64,000 bases of DNA from CAVTRI01 sp963737075 (GCA_963737075.1 CAVTRI010000001.1:1054001-1118000), one strand, 5' to 3'; counted from the first letter of the stretch, positions 8,934 to 18,485 are shown. Made by a program: numbers and translations. The notes: generated from the sequence alone by a model not told the origin.

Positions 8934-11882
8934 GTGCCGGGCACACAGACATCCGCAGGGGCCCGAGCGGCCCAGCGGCCAGGCCGCTCTGAGCGGGGCG
9001 GCAGCGCCGCGCCAGAGGGAGTGGAGGCCAACGGTAAGGGTAGCGCCGCGGGCGCGCTCGTCATCCGGGGCGCTCGAGAGCACAACCTGCGCAACGTGTC
9101 GCTGGATCTGCCCAGAGAGCGGCTCATCGTCTTCACCGGGCTGTCAGGGTCGGGGAAGAGCTCGCTGGCGTTCGACACCATCTACGCCGAAGGGCAGCGC
9201 CGGTACGTGGAGTCGCTGTCCAGCTACGCCAGGCAGTTCCTGGGCCAGATGGACAAGCCGGACGTGGACTTCATCGAGGGGCTGTCGCCCGCCATCTCGA
9301 TCGACCAGAAGTCCGCCTCGCGCAACCCTCGCTCGACGGTCGGCACCATCACCGAGATCTACGACTACCTGCGACTGCTGTACGCCCGGATCGGGGTGCC
9401 TCACTGCCCCAACGACGGCACCCTGGTGCAGCGCCAGACCCCCCAGCAGATCGTGGACCGCATTCTGGAGCTGCCAGATGGGACCCGGTTCCAGGTGCTC
9501 GCCCCGGTGGTGCGGGGGCGCAAGGGCGAGTACCAGAGCCTGCTCGACGAGCTGGCCGGCCAGGGGTACGCCCGGGCCCGCATCGACGGCGAGGTCTACG
9601 AGCTGACCGACCCGCCCAAGCTCGCCCGGTACGAGACCCACACCATTGAGGTGGTCGTCGACCGGCTGGTCCGCAGGGACGGCATCGAGCGGCGGCTCAC
9701 CGATTCGCTAGAGACCGCGCTCCGGCTGGCCGATGGAGTAGCCGAGGTGCAGCTGGTGCCGCGTGATGACGCCGGGGTTCCCCCTGAGGTCCTGACGTTC
9801 AGCCAGCATCTCGCGTGTCCGACGTGCGGGATGTCGTTCGATGAGCTGGCCCCGCGCAACTTCTCGTTCAACTCTCCCTACGGGGCGTGCCCCCACTGCG
9901 ACGGCCTGGGCACCCGCTTCGAGGTGGACCCCGAGCTGGTGGTGCCCGACCCGGACCTGTCTGTCGACGAGGGCGCGATCAGCCCCTGGTCGGGGGCCCG
10001 GGGCGAGTACTTCGGTCGCGTGCTGGAGGCGGTGGCGGTCGCGTTCGGGTTTTCGACGTCCACGCCCTGGAAGTCCCTGAAGAAGGCCGAACAGAAGGTG
10101 CTGCTCTACGGTTCCGGGACCCGGCAGATCCTCGTCCAGTACCGCAACCGCTACGGACGGACCCGCTCCTACCACACCCAGTACGAGGGGGTCGTCCCGT
10201 ATCTGCAGCGCCGCCACTCGGAGGCCGAATCAGACTCGATGCGCGAGTCCATCGAGGGGTACATGCGCGAGGTTCCCTGCCCGGAGTGCACGGGGGCGCG
10301 GCTGAAGCCGGCCAGCCTGGCGGTGACGGTGTCCGGCCGCAACATCTTCGACCTGTGCGATCTGTCTCTTCGTGACTCGACGGCGCTGATGCAGTCGCTG
10401 GAGCTTTCCGAGCGGGACCACCTGATCGCCGACCGGGTGCTGAAGGAAATCCAGGCGCGGATGCAGTTCCTGCTCGACGTCGGCCTCGACTATCTGTCCC
10501 TGAACCGCTCGGCCGGCACCCTCGCCGGGGGAGAGGCGCAGCGCATCCGCCTGGCCTCCCAGATCGGATCCGGGCTGGTCGGGGTGCTGTACGTCCTCGA
10601 CGAGCCGTCCATTGGGCTGCACCAGCGGGACAACCACCGGCTCATCGAGACGCTGCTGCGGCTCAGGGATCTCGGCAACACCGTTATCGTCGTGGAGCAC
10701 GACGAGGACACCATCCGCGTCGCCGACCACGTGGTCGACATCGGTCCCGGGGCCGGCGAGCACGGCGGCGAGATCGTCGTGTCCGGTCCGGTGCCAGAGC
10801 TGCTCGCGACGCCGCGCTCGCTGACCGGCCAGTACCTCAACCGCAAGCGCACGATCCCGGTGCCGGCCATCCGGCGCGAGCCGTCGGGGGCGGTGGTGGT
10901 GCGCGGCGCCCGCGAGCACAACCTCAAAGACATCGACGTAGAAATCCCCCTCGGCTGCATGGTGGCGGTGACCGGCGTGTCGGGGTCGGGCAAGTCGACG
11001 CTGGTCAACGACATCCTCCTCCGCGTCCTCATGCACAAGGTGTACAAGTCCAAGGAGGTGCCCGGCCGCCACCGCAGGGTCGACGGCGTCGATCAGCTGG
11101 ACAAGGTCATCAGCATCGACCAGTCGCCTATCGGGCGAACCCCGCGGTCGAACCCGGCGACCTACAGCGGGGTCTTCGATCACATTCGGAGGTTGTTCTC
11201 GCAGACGACCGAAGCCAAGGTGCGGGGCTACCTGCCTGGGCGATTTTCGTTCAACGTCAAGGGCGGGCGGTGCGAGGCCTGCGCGGGAGACGGGACGATC
11301 AAGATCGAGATGCACTTCCTGCCCGACGTCTACGTGCCCTGCGAAGTATGCAAAGGGGCGCGCTACAACCGGGACACCCTCGACATTGAGTTCAAGGGGA
11401 AAAACATCGCCGAAGTGCTCGACATGCCGTGCGAGGAAGGCCTGGCGTTCTTCGCCAATCAACCGGTGATCGCCCGCCACATGCAGACGTTGGTCGACGT
11501 GGGTCTGGGCTATGTCCGGTTGGGGCAGCCGGCGCCCACGCTTTCAGGCGGTGAGGCGCAGCGGATCAAGCTCGCCAGCGAGCTTTCGAAACGGTCCACG
11601 GGGCACACCATCTATATGCTGGACGAGCCCACGACCGGCCTGCATTTCGAAGACATCCGCAAGCTGCTCGCGGTGCTCTCGCGGCTGGTTGACCAGGGCA
11701 ACACGGTGCTGGTGATCGAGCACAACCTGGACGTCATCAAGACCGCGGACTGGATCATCGACCTCGGGCCCGAGGGCGGCGACGGCGGCGGGCTGGTCGT
11801 GGTCGAAGGGACGCCCGAGACGGTTGCCAAGACACCGGAGAGCCACACGGGGCGTTTTCTGGCGCCGGTGCTCGGGTTGTAG
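8934..11882 (+). CDS. uvrA: excinuclease ABC subunit A
   Basis: Damage-recognition ATPase dimer of nucleotide excision repair. Two ABC ATPase halves: first Walker A FTGLSGSGKSSLAFDTIYAE (near residue 69), first signature LAGGEAQRIRLASQIGSGL; second Walker A VTGVSGSGKSTLVNDIL and signature LSGGEAQRIKLASELSKRS. Zinc-finger cysteines are visible (CPTCGMSF, CPHCDGLG; and CEACAGDG, CEVCKGARYN). GTG 8934 gives 982 residues and coincides with the start expected for a leaderless transcript from the GATACT -10 downstream of the LexA box; GTG 9021 (953 residues) is the alternative, and residues before about 40 are low-complexity and unconserved in style. SOS-inducible by inference. Confidence 0.96.
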   Translation: MPGTQTSAGARAAQRPGRSERGGSAAPEGVEANGKGSAAGALVIRGAREHNLRNVSLDLPRERLIVFTGLSGSGKSSLAFDTIYAEGQRRYVESLSSYARQFLGQMDKPDVDFIEGLSPAISIDQKSASRNPRSTVGTITEIYDYLRLLYARIGVPHCPNDGTLVQRQTPQQIVDRILELPDGTRFQVLAPVVRGRKGEYQSLLDELAGQGYARARIDGEVYELTDPPKLARYETHTIEVVVDRLVRRDGIERRLTDSLETALRLADGVAEVQLVPRDDAGVPPEVLTFSQHLACPTCGMSFDELAPRNFSFNSPYGACPHCDGLGTRFEVDPELVVPDPDLSVDEGAISPWSGARGEYFGRVLEAVAVAFGFSTSTPWKSLKKAEQKVLLYGSGTRQILVQYRNRYGRTRSYHTQYEGVVPYLQRRHSEAESDSMRESIEGYMREVPCPECTGARLKPASLAVTVSGRNIFDLCDLSLRDSTALMQSLELSERDHLIADRVLKEIQARMQFLLDVGLDYLSLNRSAGTLAGGEAQRIRLASQIGSGLVGVLYVLDEPSIGLHQRDNHRLIETLLRLRDLGNTVIVVEHDEDTIRVADHVVDIGPGAGEHGGEIVVSGPVPELLATPRSLTGQYLNRKRTIPVPAIRREPSGAVVVRGAREHNLKDIDVEIPLGCMVAVTGVSGSGKSTLVNDILLRVLMHKVYKSKEVPGRHRRVDGVDQLDKVISIDQSPIGRTPRSNPATYSGVFDHIRRLFSQTTEAKVRGYLPGRFSFNVKGGRCEACAGDGTIKIEMHFLPDVYVPCEVCKGARYNRDTLDIEFKGKNIAEVLDMPCEEGLAFFANQPVIARHMQTLVDVGLGYVRLGQPAPTLSGGEAQRIKLASELSKRSTGHTIYMLDEPTTGLHFEDIRKLLAVLSRLVDQGNTVLVIEHNLDVIKTADWIIDLGPEGGDGGGLVVVEGTPETVAKTPESHTGRFLAPVLGL

Positions 11883-12180
11883 GTCTTCGGCTGCTGGGCC
11901 GGCCCTTCGGTCGGCCCTTCGGTCGGCTGCCGCTTTCGTCCAGGACGGGTCCTGTCGCCGTGGCGGGACCCCTCCCGTCCCTCGCCGGCCCCGCGGGCCC
12001 CGTCCCCACGGCGCCACCCGTCCCTCGCCGGCCCCGCGGGCGCCTCCCACCTCGCTTCCGCTCGGCGGGCCCTTCCCCACGGCGCCACCCGTCCCTCGGC
12101 GGGCCCTTCCCACCTCGCTTCCGCTCGGCGGGCCCTTCCCACCTCGCTTCCGCTCGGCGGGCCCGCGGAACTCGTCACAC
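11883..12180. repeat. tandem GC-rich repeats downstream of uvrA
   Basis: No gene is supported here. Short units recur in tandem: GGCCCTTCGGTC (twice, 11899-11925), CACGGCGCCACCCGTCCCTC (twice) and CACCTCGCTTCCGCTCGGCG followed by GGCCC (three times, about 12048-12172). The array is purely GC-rich, with strong C bias on the + strand. It separates uvrA from the convergent nadA and could work as a transcription-end or nucleoid-protein site, but the sequence does not show which. Confidence 0.7.
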
Positions 12181-12305
12181 TTGCAGAACTTCTACGAGTT
12201 GTTGGCGATGAGCCCGGAACTTCTACGACAAGTCGCGCGTATACGCGCGACTTGTCGTAGAAGTTGGGCGCCTCGAGCAAACAACTCGCGAAAGTTCGCA
12301 GGCTG
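12181..12305. repeat. 124-bp nested inverted repeat around a perfect 48-bp palindrome
   Basis: Bases 12218-12265 form a perfect palindrome: AACTTCTACGACAAGTCGCG... with 24-nt arms meeting at TA|TA. An outer imperfect pair flanks it: GAACTTCTACGAGTTGTT on the left (from 12186) against CAACTCGCGAAAGTTC on the right (to about 12299). The 11-mer AACTTCTACGA occurs both in the outer left arm (12187) and at the palindrome start (12218). It lies between convergent uvrA and nadA, so a bidirectional terminator, a protein-binding site or a miniature transposable element are all possible. Confidence 0.85.
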
Positions 12306-12352
12306 CCACAAGGAATCGCCCGCCAAACGCAAGCGCCCAGACGGCCGAACGC

Positions 12353-13456
12353 TCAGGTGATATCCAGCATCCGCTGCAACGCGACCCGGGCCCACTCGGC
12401 CACGTCGGAACCGACCGTGATCTGGTTGACCACCCGGCCGGCGACCAGCTCCTCCAGCACCCAGCACAGGTGCGCGGCGTCGATCCGGAACATCGTCGAG
12501 CACGGGCACACCAGCGGATCCAACGAGACGACCGTCTTGTCGGGGTGCTCGTCGGCCAGCCGCGCCACCAGGTGGATCTCGGTGGCCACGCCCAGCACCG
12601 AGCCTGGCGGAGCGAGCGAGACAGCCCGGATGAGGTAGTCGGTCGAGCCCACCTCGTTGGCGAGCTCCACCACCTCGTGTGCGCATTCGGGATGGACGAG
12701 CACCCGGCCCGCAGGGTGGCGGGCCCGGAAGTCGGCGACGTGCTCGGGCCGGAACCGCTGGTGCACCGAGCAGTGCCCCTTCCACAACAGGAAGCGGGTT
12801 TCCTTGACCGAACGCTCGTCGAGGCCGCCCAGGTCCCGGCGCGGGTCCCAGACCGCCATGTCGGGCGGCCCGAAGCCGAGCTGATAGGCGGTGTTGCGCC
12901 CCAGGTGCTGGTCGGGGAAGAACAGCACCTTCGTGGCGTCCCCGTGTTGCGCGAGCGCCCAGGTCAGGATGGCCCGGGCATTGGACGAGGTGCACACCGC
13001 CCCCCCGTGCCGGCCGACGAAGGCCTTCAAGTTGGCGGCGGAGTTCATGTAGGTGATGGGGACCACAGCATCGACGTCAGCGACAGAGGCCAGCTCTTCC
13101 CACGCCTCTTCCACGGAGGCGAGGTCGGCCATATCGGCCATCGAGCATCCGGCGTTGAGATCAGGCAGGATCACGATCTGGTCAGGTCCGGTCAGAACGT
13201 CCGCCGACTCGGCCATGAAGTGCACACCGCAGAAGACGACGTACTGGGCCTCCTGTGTCCCGGCCGCCAGCCGGGACAGCCCGAACGAGTCGCCTCGAGC
13301 GTCCGCCCACCGCATCACCTCGTCGCGCTGGTAGTGGTGCCCGAGGATCAGCAGGCGTGAACCCAGCGCGGCCTTGGCGGACGCGATGCGGCTCGCGAGC
13401 TCGTCGGGATGGGCCGATGTGTAGCGGTCTGGAAGCGGCGACTGAAGCCGGAGCAT
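12353..13456 (-). CDS. nadA: quinolinate synthase A
   Basis: Iron-sulfur enzyme condensing iminoaspartate with dihydroxyacetone phosphate to quinolinate, in de novo NAD synthesis. The 367 residues have the family length. Seen: LILGHHYQRDEVMRWAD, three cysteine sites fitting the [4Fe-4S] ligands (VVFCGVHFMAE, HPECAHEVV, LVCPCSTM), and the substrate segment TYMNSAANLKAF. ATG 13456 is chosen because AGGAGG lies 9 bases upstream; the frame continues further upstream without a family-like sequence. nadB and nadC are not beside it, which is unusual since they often form an operon. Confidence 0.95.
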   Translation of the reverse strand: MLRLQSPLPDRYTSAHPDELASRIASAKAALGSRLLILGHHYQRDEVMRWADARGDSFGLSRLAAGTQEAQYVVFCGVHFMAESADVLTGPDQIVILPDLNAGCSMADMADLASVEEAWEELASVADVDAVVPITYMNSAANLKAFVGRHGGAVCTSSNARAILTWALAQHGDATKVLFFPDQHLGRNTAYQLGFGPPDMAVWDPRRDLGGLDERSVKETRFLLWKGHCSVHQRFRPEHVADFRARHPAGRVLVHPECAHEVVELANEVGSTDYLIRAVSLAPPGSVLGVATEIHLVARLADEHPDKTVVSLDPLVCPCSTMFRIDAAHLCWVLEELVAGRVVNQITVGSDVAEWARVALQRMLDIT

Positions 13457-13639
13457 GGCTAGGGTCCTCCTGGAAGGAGCGCTCCGATGTGGCCGGCGGG
13501 GACAGCCCGGTCGCCCGTCCGCGGGTATGGCGGCCTCGGAGTGGATATGTCGCCGGATACCGGGCCGGCGTGCCGCCAGCATACGCCCGCGCCGCTGTCA
13601 AAGCACGCGCAGCTGGGCAGCGGCCGCGACCTCCGGGCC

Positions 13640-15652
13640 ATGCGGCAGACTCGACGCGTGCTGCAACGCCCGCCGGCCGGCACCATCCCCGACGCTCCCG
13701 GGTCCTACCAGTTCCGGGACAGGGACGGCCGCGTCATATACGTCGGCAAGGCGAAGTCCCTCCGCAGCCGCCTCTCCAACTACTTCCAGAACCCGGCCCA
13801 CCTGCTGCCTCGCACGGCGCAGATGGTGGCCCAGGCGGAGACGGTCGAGTGGATCCAGGTCCGCAACGACGTCGAGGCCATCATGCTCGAGTACAGCCTG
13901 ATCAAGCAGCACAAGCCGCGTTTCAACGTGCGGCTGCGGGACGACAAGAGCTACCCGTTCCTGGCCCTGACCGTGAGCGACGAGTGGCCTCGGGCGATGG
14001 TCCGCCGGGGCGCCAAGGACAAGGGCAGCCGGTACTTCGGCCCCTATGCCCACGCGTATGCCATCCGGGAGACGCTCGACTCGCTCCTGCGCACCTTCCC
14101 GATCCGCACGTGCAGCGACAACAAGTTTCACTCCCACCAGCGCCTCGGACGGCCCTGCCTGCTGTACCACATCGAGAAGTGCACAGGACCGTGCATCGAA
14201 GCCGTCGACCATGAGACCTACCGCAAGCTGGTCGACGACCTGGGCGAGTTTCTCGACGGCGACACCGCGCCCGTGGTGCGCCGGCTCGAGACCGAGATGC
14301 GCAACGCGTCCGCCGCGCTCGAGTTCGAACGAGCAGCCCGCATTCGTGACCGGCTGACCGCCGTCCGCAAGGTGATCGAGAAGCAGCAGATGGTCACCGA
14401 ACGCGCCGAGGACCTCGACTGCTTCGGCCTCGTGGAGGACGAGCTGGAGGCCGCGGTGCAGGTGTTCTACGTACGCCGGGGGCGGGTCGTGGGCCGCAAG
14501 GGCTTCATCGTCGACAAGGTCGAGGACCTCACCCGCGCCCAGCTGGTCTCCCAGCTGGTGGAGCAGCACTACGCCGACCCTCCGCTCGGCGTGCCCCCGC
14601 TCGTCGTCGTGCCGGACTGCCCGGACGACACGCCGACGATCGAGGCGTGGCTGGAGGTGCAGCGCGCCAATCGCGAGCAAGAAGATCGGCCCGCCGTCGC
14701 GGACGTCGAGTGGTGGGCCGCCAGCGACCGCTACCGGGTGGAACGCAGCGTCAACCCGGCCGCTCGCACCGGCGCCCGCGTCGAGATCCGGGTTCCTCAA
14801 CGGGGTGACAAGAAAGCCCTCCTCGAGATGGTGACTCGCAACGCGGGGGAGGAGTTCACCCGCCACCGGCTGAAGCGGGCGTCGGACCACAACGCCCGCG
14901 CCCGCGCCCTCAACGCCCTTCAGGACGCCCTCGAACTGCCCGAAGCCCCCCTTCGCATCGAGTGCTACGACATGAGCCACCTCCAGGGCACGGACTACGT
15001 GGGATCCATGGTGGTCATGGAGGACGGGCTGCCTCGACCGCAGGAATATCGGCGGTTCAAGATCAAGACCGTCGAACAGAACGACGACTTCGCGGCCATG
15101 GGGGAGGTCCTGACCCGCCGCCTGACCGCCTACCTGGTCGACCGGGACAAGCCGGTCGGGGACCGGCGCCGCCGCTTCGCCTACCCGCCGCAACTGCTGC
15201 TCGTGGACGGGGGCAAGGGCCAGCTGAGCGTGGCCATGCGGGTCCTGGAAGAGCTCGGCTTGGACGATGAGATCCCGGTCGCCGCCCTCGCCAAGCAGTT
15301 CGAGGAGGTGTACCTGCCCGGGCAGGCCGACCCGCTCCGGATTCCGCGCACGTCCGAGGCCCTTTACCTCCTGCAGCAGATCCGCGACGAAGCCCACCGG
15401 TTCGCGATCACCTACCACCGCAAGCTTCGGGGAAAGCGTATGACGGCGTCGGCGCTGGACGACGTGCCGGGCCTCGGTCCGACACGACGCGCCCGGCTGG
15501 TCAAGGAGCTGGGCGGGGTCAAAGCACTCAATGGGGCCTCGCTCGACACCCTGCTGGCGCTCACGTGGCTGCCGGATGCCGTGGCCCGGGCCGTGTACGA
15601 AAAGCTCCACGGACCGCAGCGGTCGCTGGCGTCAACGGGCTCCGATGGCTGA
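13640..15652 (+). CDS. uvrC: excinuclease ABC subunit C
   Basis: Dual nuclease that makes both incisions around a lesion after UvrA/UvrB loading. About 670 residues. Domains in order: GIY-YIG nuclease (PGSYQFRDRDGRVIYVGKAK; the first tyrosine motif reads GSY), a cysteine-rich stretch (CLLYHIEKCTGPC), a UVR motif (FERAARIRDRLTAVRKVI) that binds UvrB, the RNase H-like nuclease (IECYDMSHLQGTDYVGSMV; LLLVDGGKGQL) and a C-terminal helix-hairpin-helix (DDVPGLGPTRRARLVKELGG). Start ATG 13640 or GTG 13658; no ribosome-binding site separates them. The end overlaps the next start by 8 nt. Confidence 0.96.
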   Translation: MRQTRRVLQRPPAGTIPDAPGSYQFRDRDGRVIYVGKAKSLRSRLSNYFQNPAHLLPRTAQMVAQAETVEWIQVRNDVEAIMLEYSLIKQHKPRFNVRLRDDKSYPFLALTVSDEWPRAMVRRGAKDKGSRYFGPYAHAYAIRETLDSLLRTFPIRTCSDNKFHSHQRLGRPCLLYHIEKCTGPCIEAVDHETYRKLVDDLGEFLDGDTAPVVRRLETEMRNASAALEFERAARIRDRLTAVRKVIEKQQMVTERAEDLDCFGLVEDELEAAVQVFYVRRGRVVGRKGFIVDKVEDLTRAQLVSQLVEQHYADPPLGVPPLVVVPDCPDDTPTIEAWLEVQRANREQEDRPAVADVEWWAASDRYRVERSVNPAARTGARVEIRVPQRGDKKALLEMVTRNAGEEFTRHRLKRASDHNARARALNALQDALELPEAPLRIECYDMSHLQGTDYVGSMVVMEDGLPRPQEYRRFKIKTVEQNDDFAAMGEVLTRRLTAYLVDRDKPVGDRRRRFAYPPQLLLVDGGKGQLSVAMRVLEELGLDDEIPVAALAKQFEEVYLPGQADPLRIPRTSEALYLLQQIRDEAHRFAITYHRKLRGKRMTASALDDVPGLGPTRRARLVKELGGVKALNGASLDTLLALTWLPDAVARAVYEKLHGPQRSLASTGSDG

Positions 15653-17690
15653 CGCCGTCGGCGCCTCGTTTCCTCGCCAGCAGGCCCGCACCCGCCGGTT
15701 CACCCTCGGCGCCCCGCGGAGCTTCAGCGTGTCGCCGGACGGGAAGCACGTGCTGTTCCTCCGGTCGGGCGGCCCCGAAAACGCGGTGACCGGCTTGTGG
15801 GCGTACGACGTCGCCGCTGGCAGCGAGCGCCAGCTCGCCGGCGGCCGAGATAGCGACGAGCTCACCCCTGAGGAGCGGGTCCGGCGAGAACGCGTCCGTG
15901 AGATTGCCGGTGGCATCGTCGCCTACGCGACGGACCGCGCTCACAAGCAGGCCGTGCACGTGCTGGGCGGCGACTTGTGGCATGTCGACGTCCCATCCGG
16001 CGAGGCGAGACTGCTGCCGGCGCGCTCGCCTGTCTACGACCCGCGGCTGGACCCGACCGGGCAGCACGTCGCCTACTGCTGCGAGGGAGCGCTCAGGGTG
16101 CTCGACCTGTCCGGCGACGACCGCGAGCTCGTCGCGCCCGACGGCGAGCACGTGACGTGGGGGATGGCCGAGTTCGTCGCCGCCGAGGAAATGGGCCGCA
16201 GCCGTGGGTTCTGGTGGGCGCCGGACGGGGCGGGCCTCCTCGTCGCCCGGGTGGACGAGAGTCCGGTGGGCACGTGGTGGATCGCCGACCCCGCGCACCC
16301 CGAGACCCCGGCCCGCGCCCATCGCTACCCGGCCGCCGGCACCGCCGACGCGGCCGTCAGTCTGTGGCACGTGGGGCTCGACGGCCGTCGCCGCGAGGTG
16401 CGCTGGCACCGTGAGGCGTTCCCCTATCTCGTGCGGCTGTCGTGGACCGACGGCGGGCCGCCGCTGCTGCTCGTGGAGTCCCGTGACCACCACCGCAGCC
16501 AGGTCCTGCGGGCCGAACCGTCGACCTGGGCGGTGTCGGTCGAGCGTGACGACCGGGACGGCGCCTGGCTGGAAACGGCGCCCGGCGTGCCCGCCTGGTT
16601 GGCTGACGGCCGGCTGGTCTGGGCGGCAGCCGACCCGGAGTGTGATACGTACCGTCTGGTGGTCGGCGACGAGGCGGTGACGCCGCCGGGCATCCAGGTG
16701 CGGGCCGTGCTCGACGTGGGAGAGGCGGTGGTGTTCAGCGCCTCGCGCGAACCCACCACCATCGACGTGTGGCGCTGGTCTCCCGATGAGGGCCTGTCGC
16801 TGCTGTCACCGCCCGGCAGCGTGTCGACCGCCGCCGCGAGCGGGCCGACCACGGTGCTCGTCACTCGGGACCTGGCGCGCCCCCAGGCTCGCGTGACGGT
16901 AAACGGGCGCGGCGAGATTCCCAACTTGTCGGCCACGCCCGCCGTCCAGCCCGCTGTCCGGTGGGTCGACGCCGACGAGCTGGCATTGGGCGTGGTGCTT
17001 CCGTCGAATGCGCGCCCGGGCCAGCGGTTCCCGGTGGTCATGGCACCCTACGGCGGCCCCGGCCATCAGGCGGCGATGGCCGCCCAGCACCTGTGGTGGG
17101 AACCGCAGTGGCTGGCCGATCAAGGGTTCGGCGTGGTCGTCGCCGACGGCCGGGGAACGCCCGGGCGTGGGCCGGCCTGGGAACGCCGCATCCATCGCGA
17201 CTTTGCCGCTGTCCTCGACGACCAGGTGACCGCGCTGGAGGCTGCCACGGCCTCGGTGCCAGAGCTCGACGGCGGGCGGGTCGGGATCCGGGGCTGGTCG
17301 TTCGGCGGCTACCTGGCGGCGCTGGCGGTGTTGCGCCGGCCGGACCTGTTCCACGCCGCCGTGGCCGGGGCGCCGGTCACCGACTGGACGCTCTACGACA
17401 CCTATTACACGGAGAAATACCTGGGCTGGCCGGTCGACCCCTCCGTGTACGCGGCCAGCTCGCTGCTCGACGCCCGAGACCTGCGGCGGCCGCTCATGAT
17501 CATCCACGGACTCGTGGATGACAACGTGGTGGTGGCCCACAGCCTGCGTCTTTCGCAAGCGCTCCTCGAAGCGGGCCGTCCTCACACCGTGCTCCCCCTG
17601 AGTGGCGTCACGCACATGACCCCGCAGGAGGAGGTGGCGGAAAACCTCTTGCTGCTCCAAGTCGAGTTCCTCAAGGAGCATCTGGCCTGA
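15645..17690 (+). CDS. S9B dipeptidyl peptidase IV-type prolyl oligopeptidase
   Basis: Serine peptidase that removes N-terminal dipeptides after proline or alanine (family knowledge). 681 residues: an N-terminal beta-propeller carrying the DPPIV Glu-Glu pair at 181-182 (FVAAEEMGRSRGFWW), which fixes the substrate amino terminus, then an alpha/beta hydrolase with nucleophile Ser552 in GWSFGGYLAAL, Asp in IHGLVDDNV and His in GVTHM. No signal peptide, so cytosolic. It starts within the last codons of uvrC and its stop overlaps the methyltransferase start by one base, so it sits inside the uvrC-rapZ run, where such a gene is not usual. Confidence 0.9.
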   Translation: MADAVGASFPRQQARTRRFTLGAPRSFSVSPDGKHVLFLRSGGPENAVTGLWAYDVAAGSERQLAGGRDSDELTPEERVRRERVREIAGGIVAYATDRAHKQAVHVLGGDLWHVDVPSGEARLLPARSPVYDPRLDPTGQHVAYCCEGALRVLDLSGDDRELVAPDGEHVTWGMAEFVAAEEMGRSRGFWWAPDGAGLLVARVDESPVGTWWIADPAHPETPARAHRYPAAGTADAAVSLWHVGLDGRRREVRWHREAFPYLVRLSWTDGGPPLLLVESRDHHRSQVLRAEPSTWAVSVERDDRDGAWLETAPGVPAWLADGRLVWAAADPECDTYRLVVGDEAVTPPGIQVRAVLDVGEAVVFSASREPTTIDVWRWSPDEGLSLLSPPGSVSTAAASGPTTVLVTRDLARPQARVTVNGRGEIPNLSATPAVQPAVRWVDADELALGVVLPSNARPGQRFPVVMAPYGGPGHQAAMAAQHLWWEPQWLADQGFGVVVADGRGTPGRGPAWERRIHRDFAAVLDDQVTALEAATASVPELDGGRVGIRGWSFGGYLAALAVLRRPDLFHAAVAGAPVTDWTLYDTYYTEKYLGWPVDPSVYAASSLLDARDLRRPLMIIHGLVDDNVVVAHSLRLSQALLEAGRPHTVLPLSGVTHMTPQEEVAENLLLLQVEFLKEHLA

Positions 17691-18460
17691 TGGAGCTCCC
17701 GCAGGAGGCGCAGCAGCTGTGGGAGCACAACGCCCGATGGTGGCAGGAGGGGTTCACGGAGGGCGCCGACGCCGAGTACGAGGAACAGATCCTCCCGATG
17801 GCGGCAGCCGAACTGACCGCCGCCCTCGACGCTTCGCGCGCCCGAGGCCGGCCGGGACGGGTGCTGGACGTCGGCTGCGGAGAGGGCCAGATCGCGCGGT
17901 TGGCCGACAGGGTCGGCGCGGCCACCGTCGTGGGTGTTGACCCGACCGAGTCGCAGCTAACCGAGGCCGCTCGCCGCGGGGCTCCGGTGGGGCTGGCCAG
18001 GGCAACCGCCGCCGACCTCCCTTTTTCTCCTGAATGCTTCGACGTGGCGGTGGCCTGCCTGGTGTTCGAGCACATCGACGCCATGGAGCGCGCCGTCGCC
18101 GAGGTGGGACGGGTCCTGAGCCCGGGCGGACGGTTTCTGCTGTTCCTCAACCATCCGCTCCTGCAGACGCCGGGGTCGGGGTGGATCGACGACACCATTC
18201 TCGCGGAGCAGTACTGGCGAATCGGGCCCTACCTGGTGGAGGATGCTCGCGTCGAGGAGGTGGACAAGGACGTGTGGATCCCGTTCGTCCACCGCCCGCT
18301 CTCCCGTTATGTCAACGCCCTGGCGGCGGCCGGGCTGTCCGTCAATCGGATGGAGGAGCCGGCGCCGCCCCAGGGCTTCCTGGCCCGCGCGAGAGAGTAC
18401 GAGGGGGCGGCGACCATCCCTCGGCTGTTGTTCGTGCGGGCGGAGAAGGGCCGGCTGTAG
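17690..18460 (+). CDS. SAM-dependent class I methyltransferase
   Basis: 256-residue methyltransferase of unknown substrate. Motif I VLDVGCGEGQIARLAD is near residue 60, the acidic post-I residue in VVGVDPTESQ, motif II/III AADLPFSPECFDVAVACLVF and VLSPGGRFLLF follow, the Methyltransf_11 order. The start ATG 17690 overlaps the peptidase stop (TGATG), indicating coupled translation. The C-terminal third (residues 150-250, WRIGPYLVEDARVEE...) would hold the substrate site; its resemblance to small-molecule methyltransferases is generic. The next gene starts 26 bp on. Confidence 0.88.
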   Translation: MELPQEAQQLWEHNARWWQEGFTEGADAEYEEQILPMAAAELTAALDASRARGRPGRVLDVGCGEGQIARLADRVGAATVVGVDPTESQLTEAARRGAPVGLARATAADLPFSPECFDVAVACLVFEHIDAMERAVAEVGRVLSPGGRFLLFLNHPLLQTPGSGWIDDTILAEQYWRIGPYLVEDARVEEVDKDVWIPFVHRPLSRYVNALAAAGLSVNRMEEPAPPQGFLARAREYEGAATIPRLLFVRAEKGRL

Positions 18461-18485
18461 GCCGGGAAGGCGGCACAATGGCGCC

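Noticed and set aside
12360..13360. 296-codon plus-strand frame over nadA
   Set aside because: Antisense to nadA, which has its three cluster cysteines and a strong ribosome-binding site.
13598..15610. 670-codon minus-strand frame over uvrC
   Set aside because: Shadow of uvrC; no recognisable motif.
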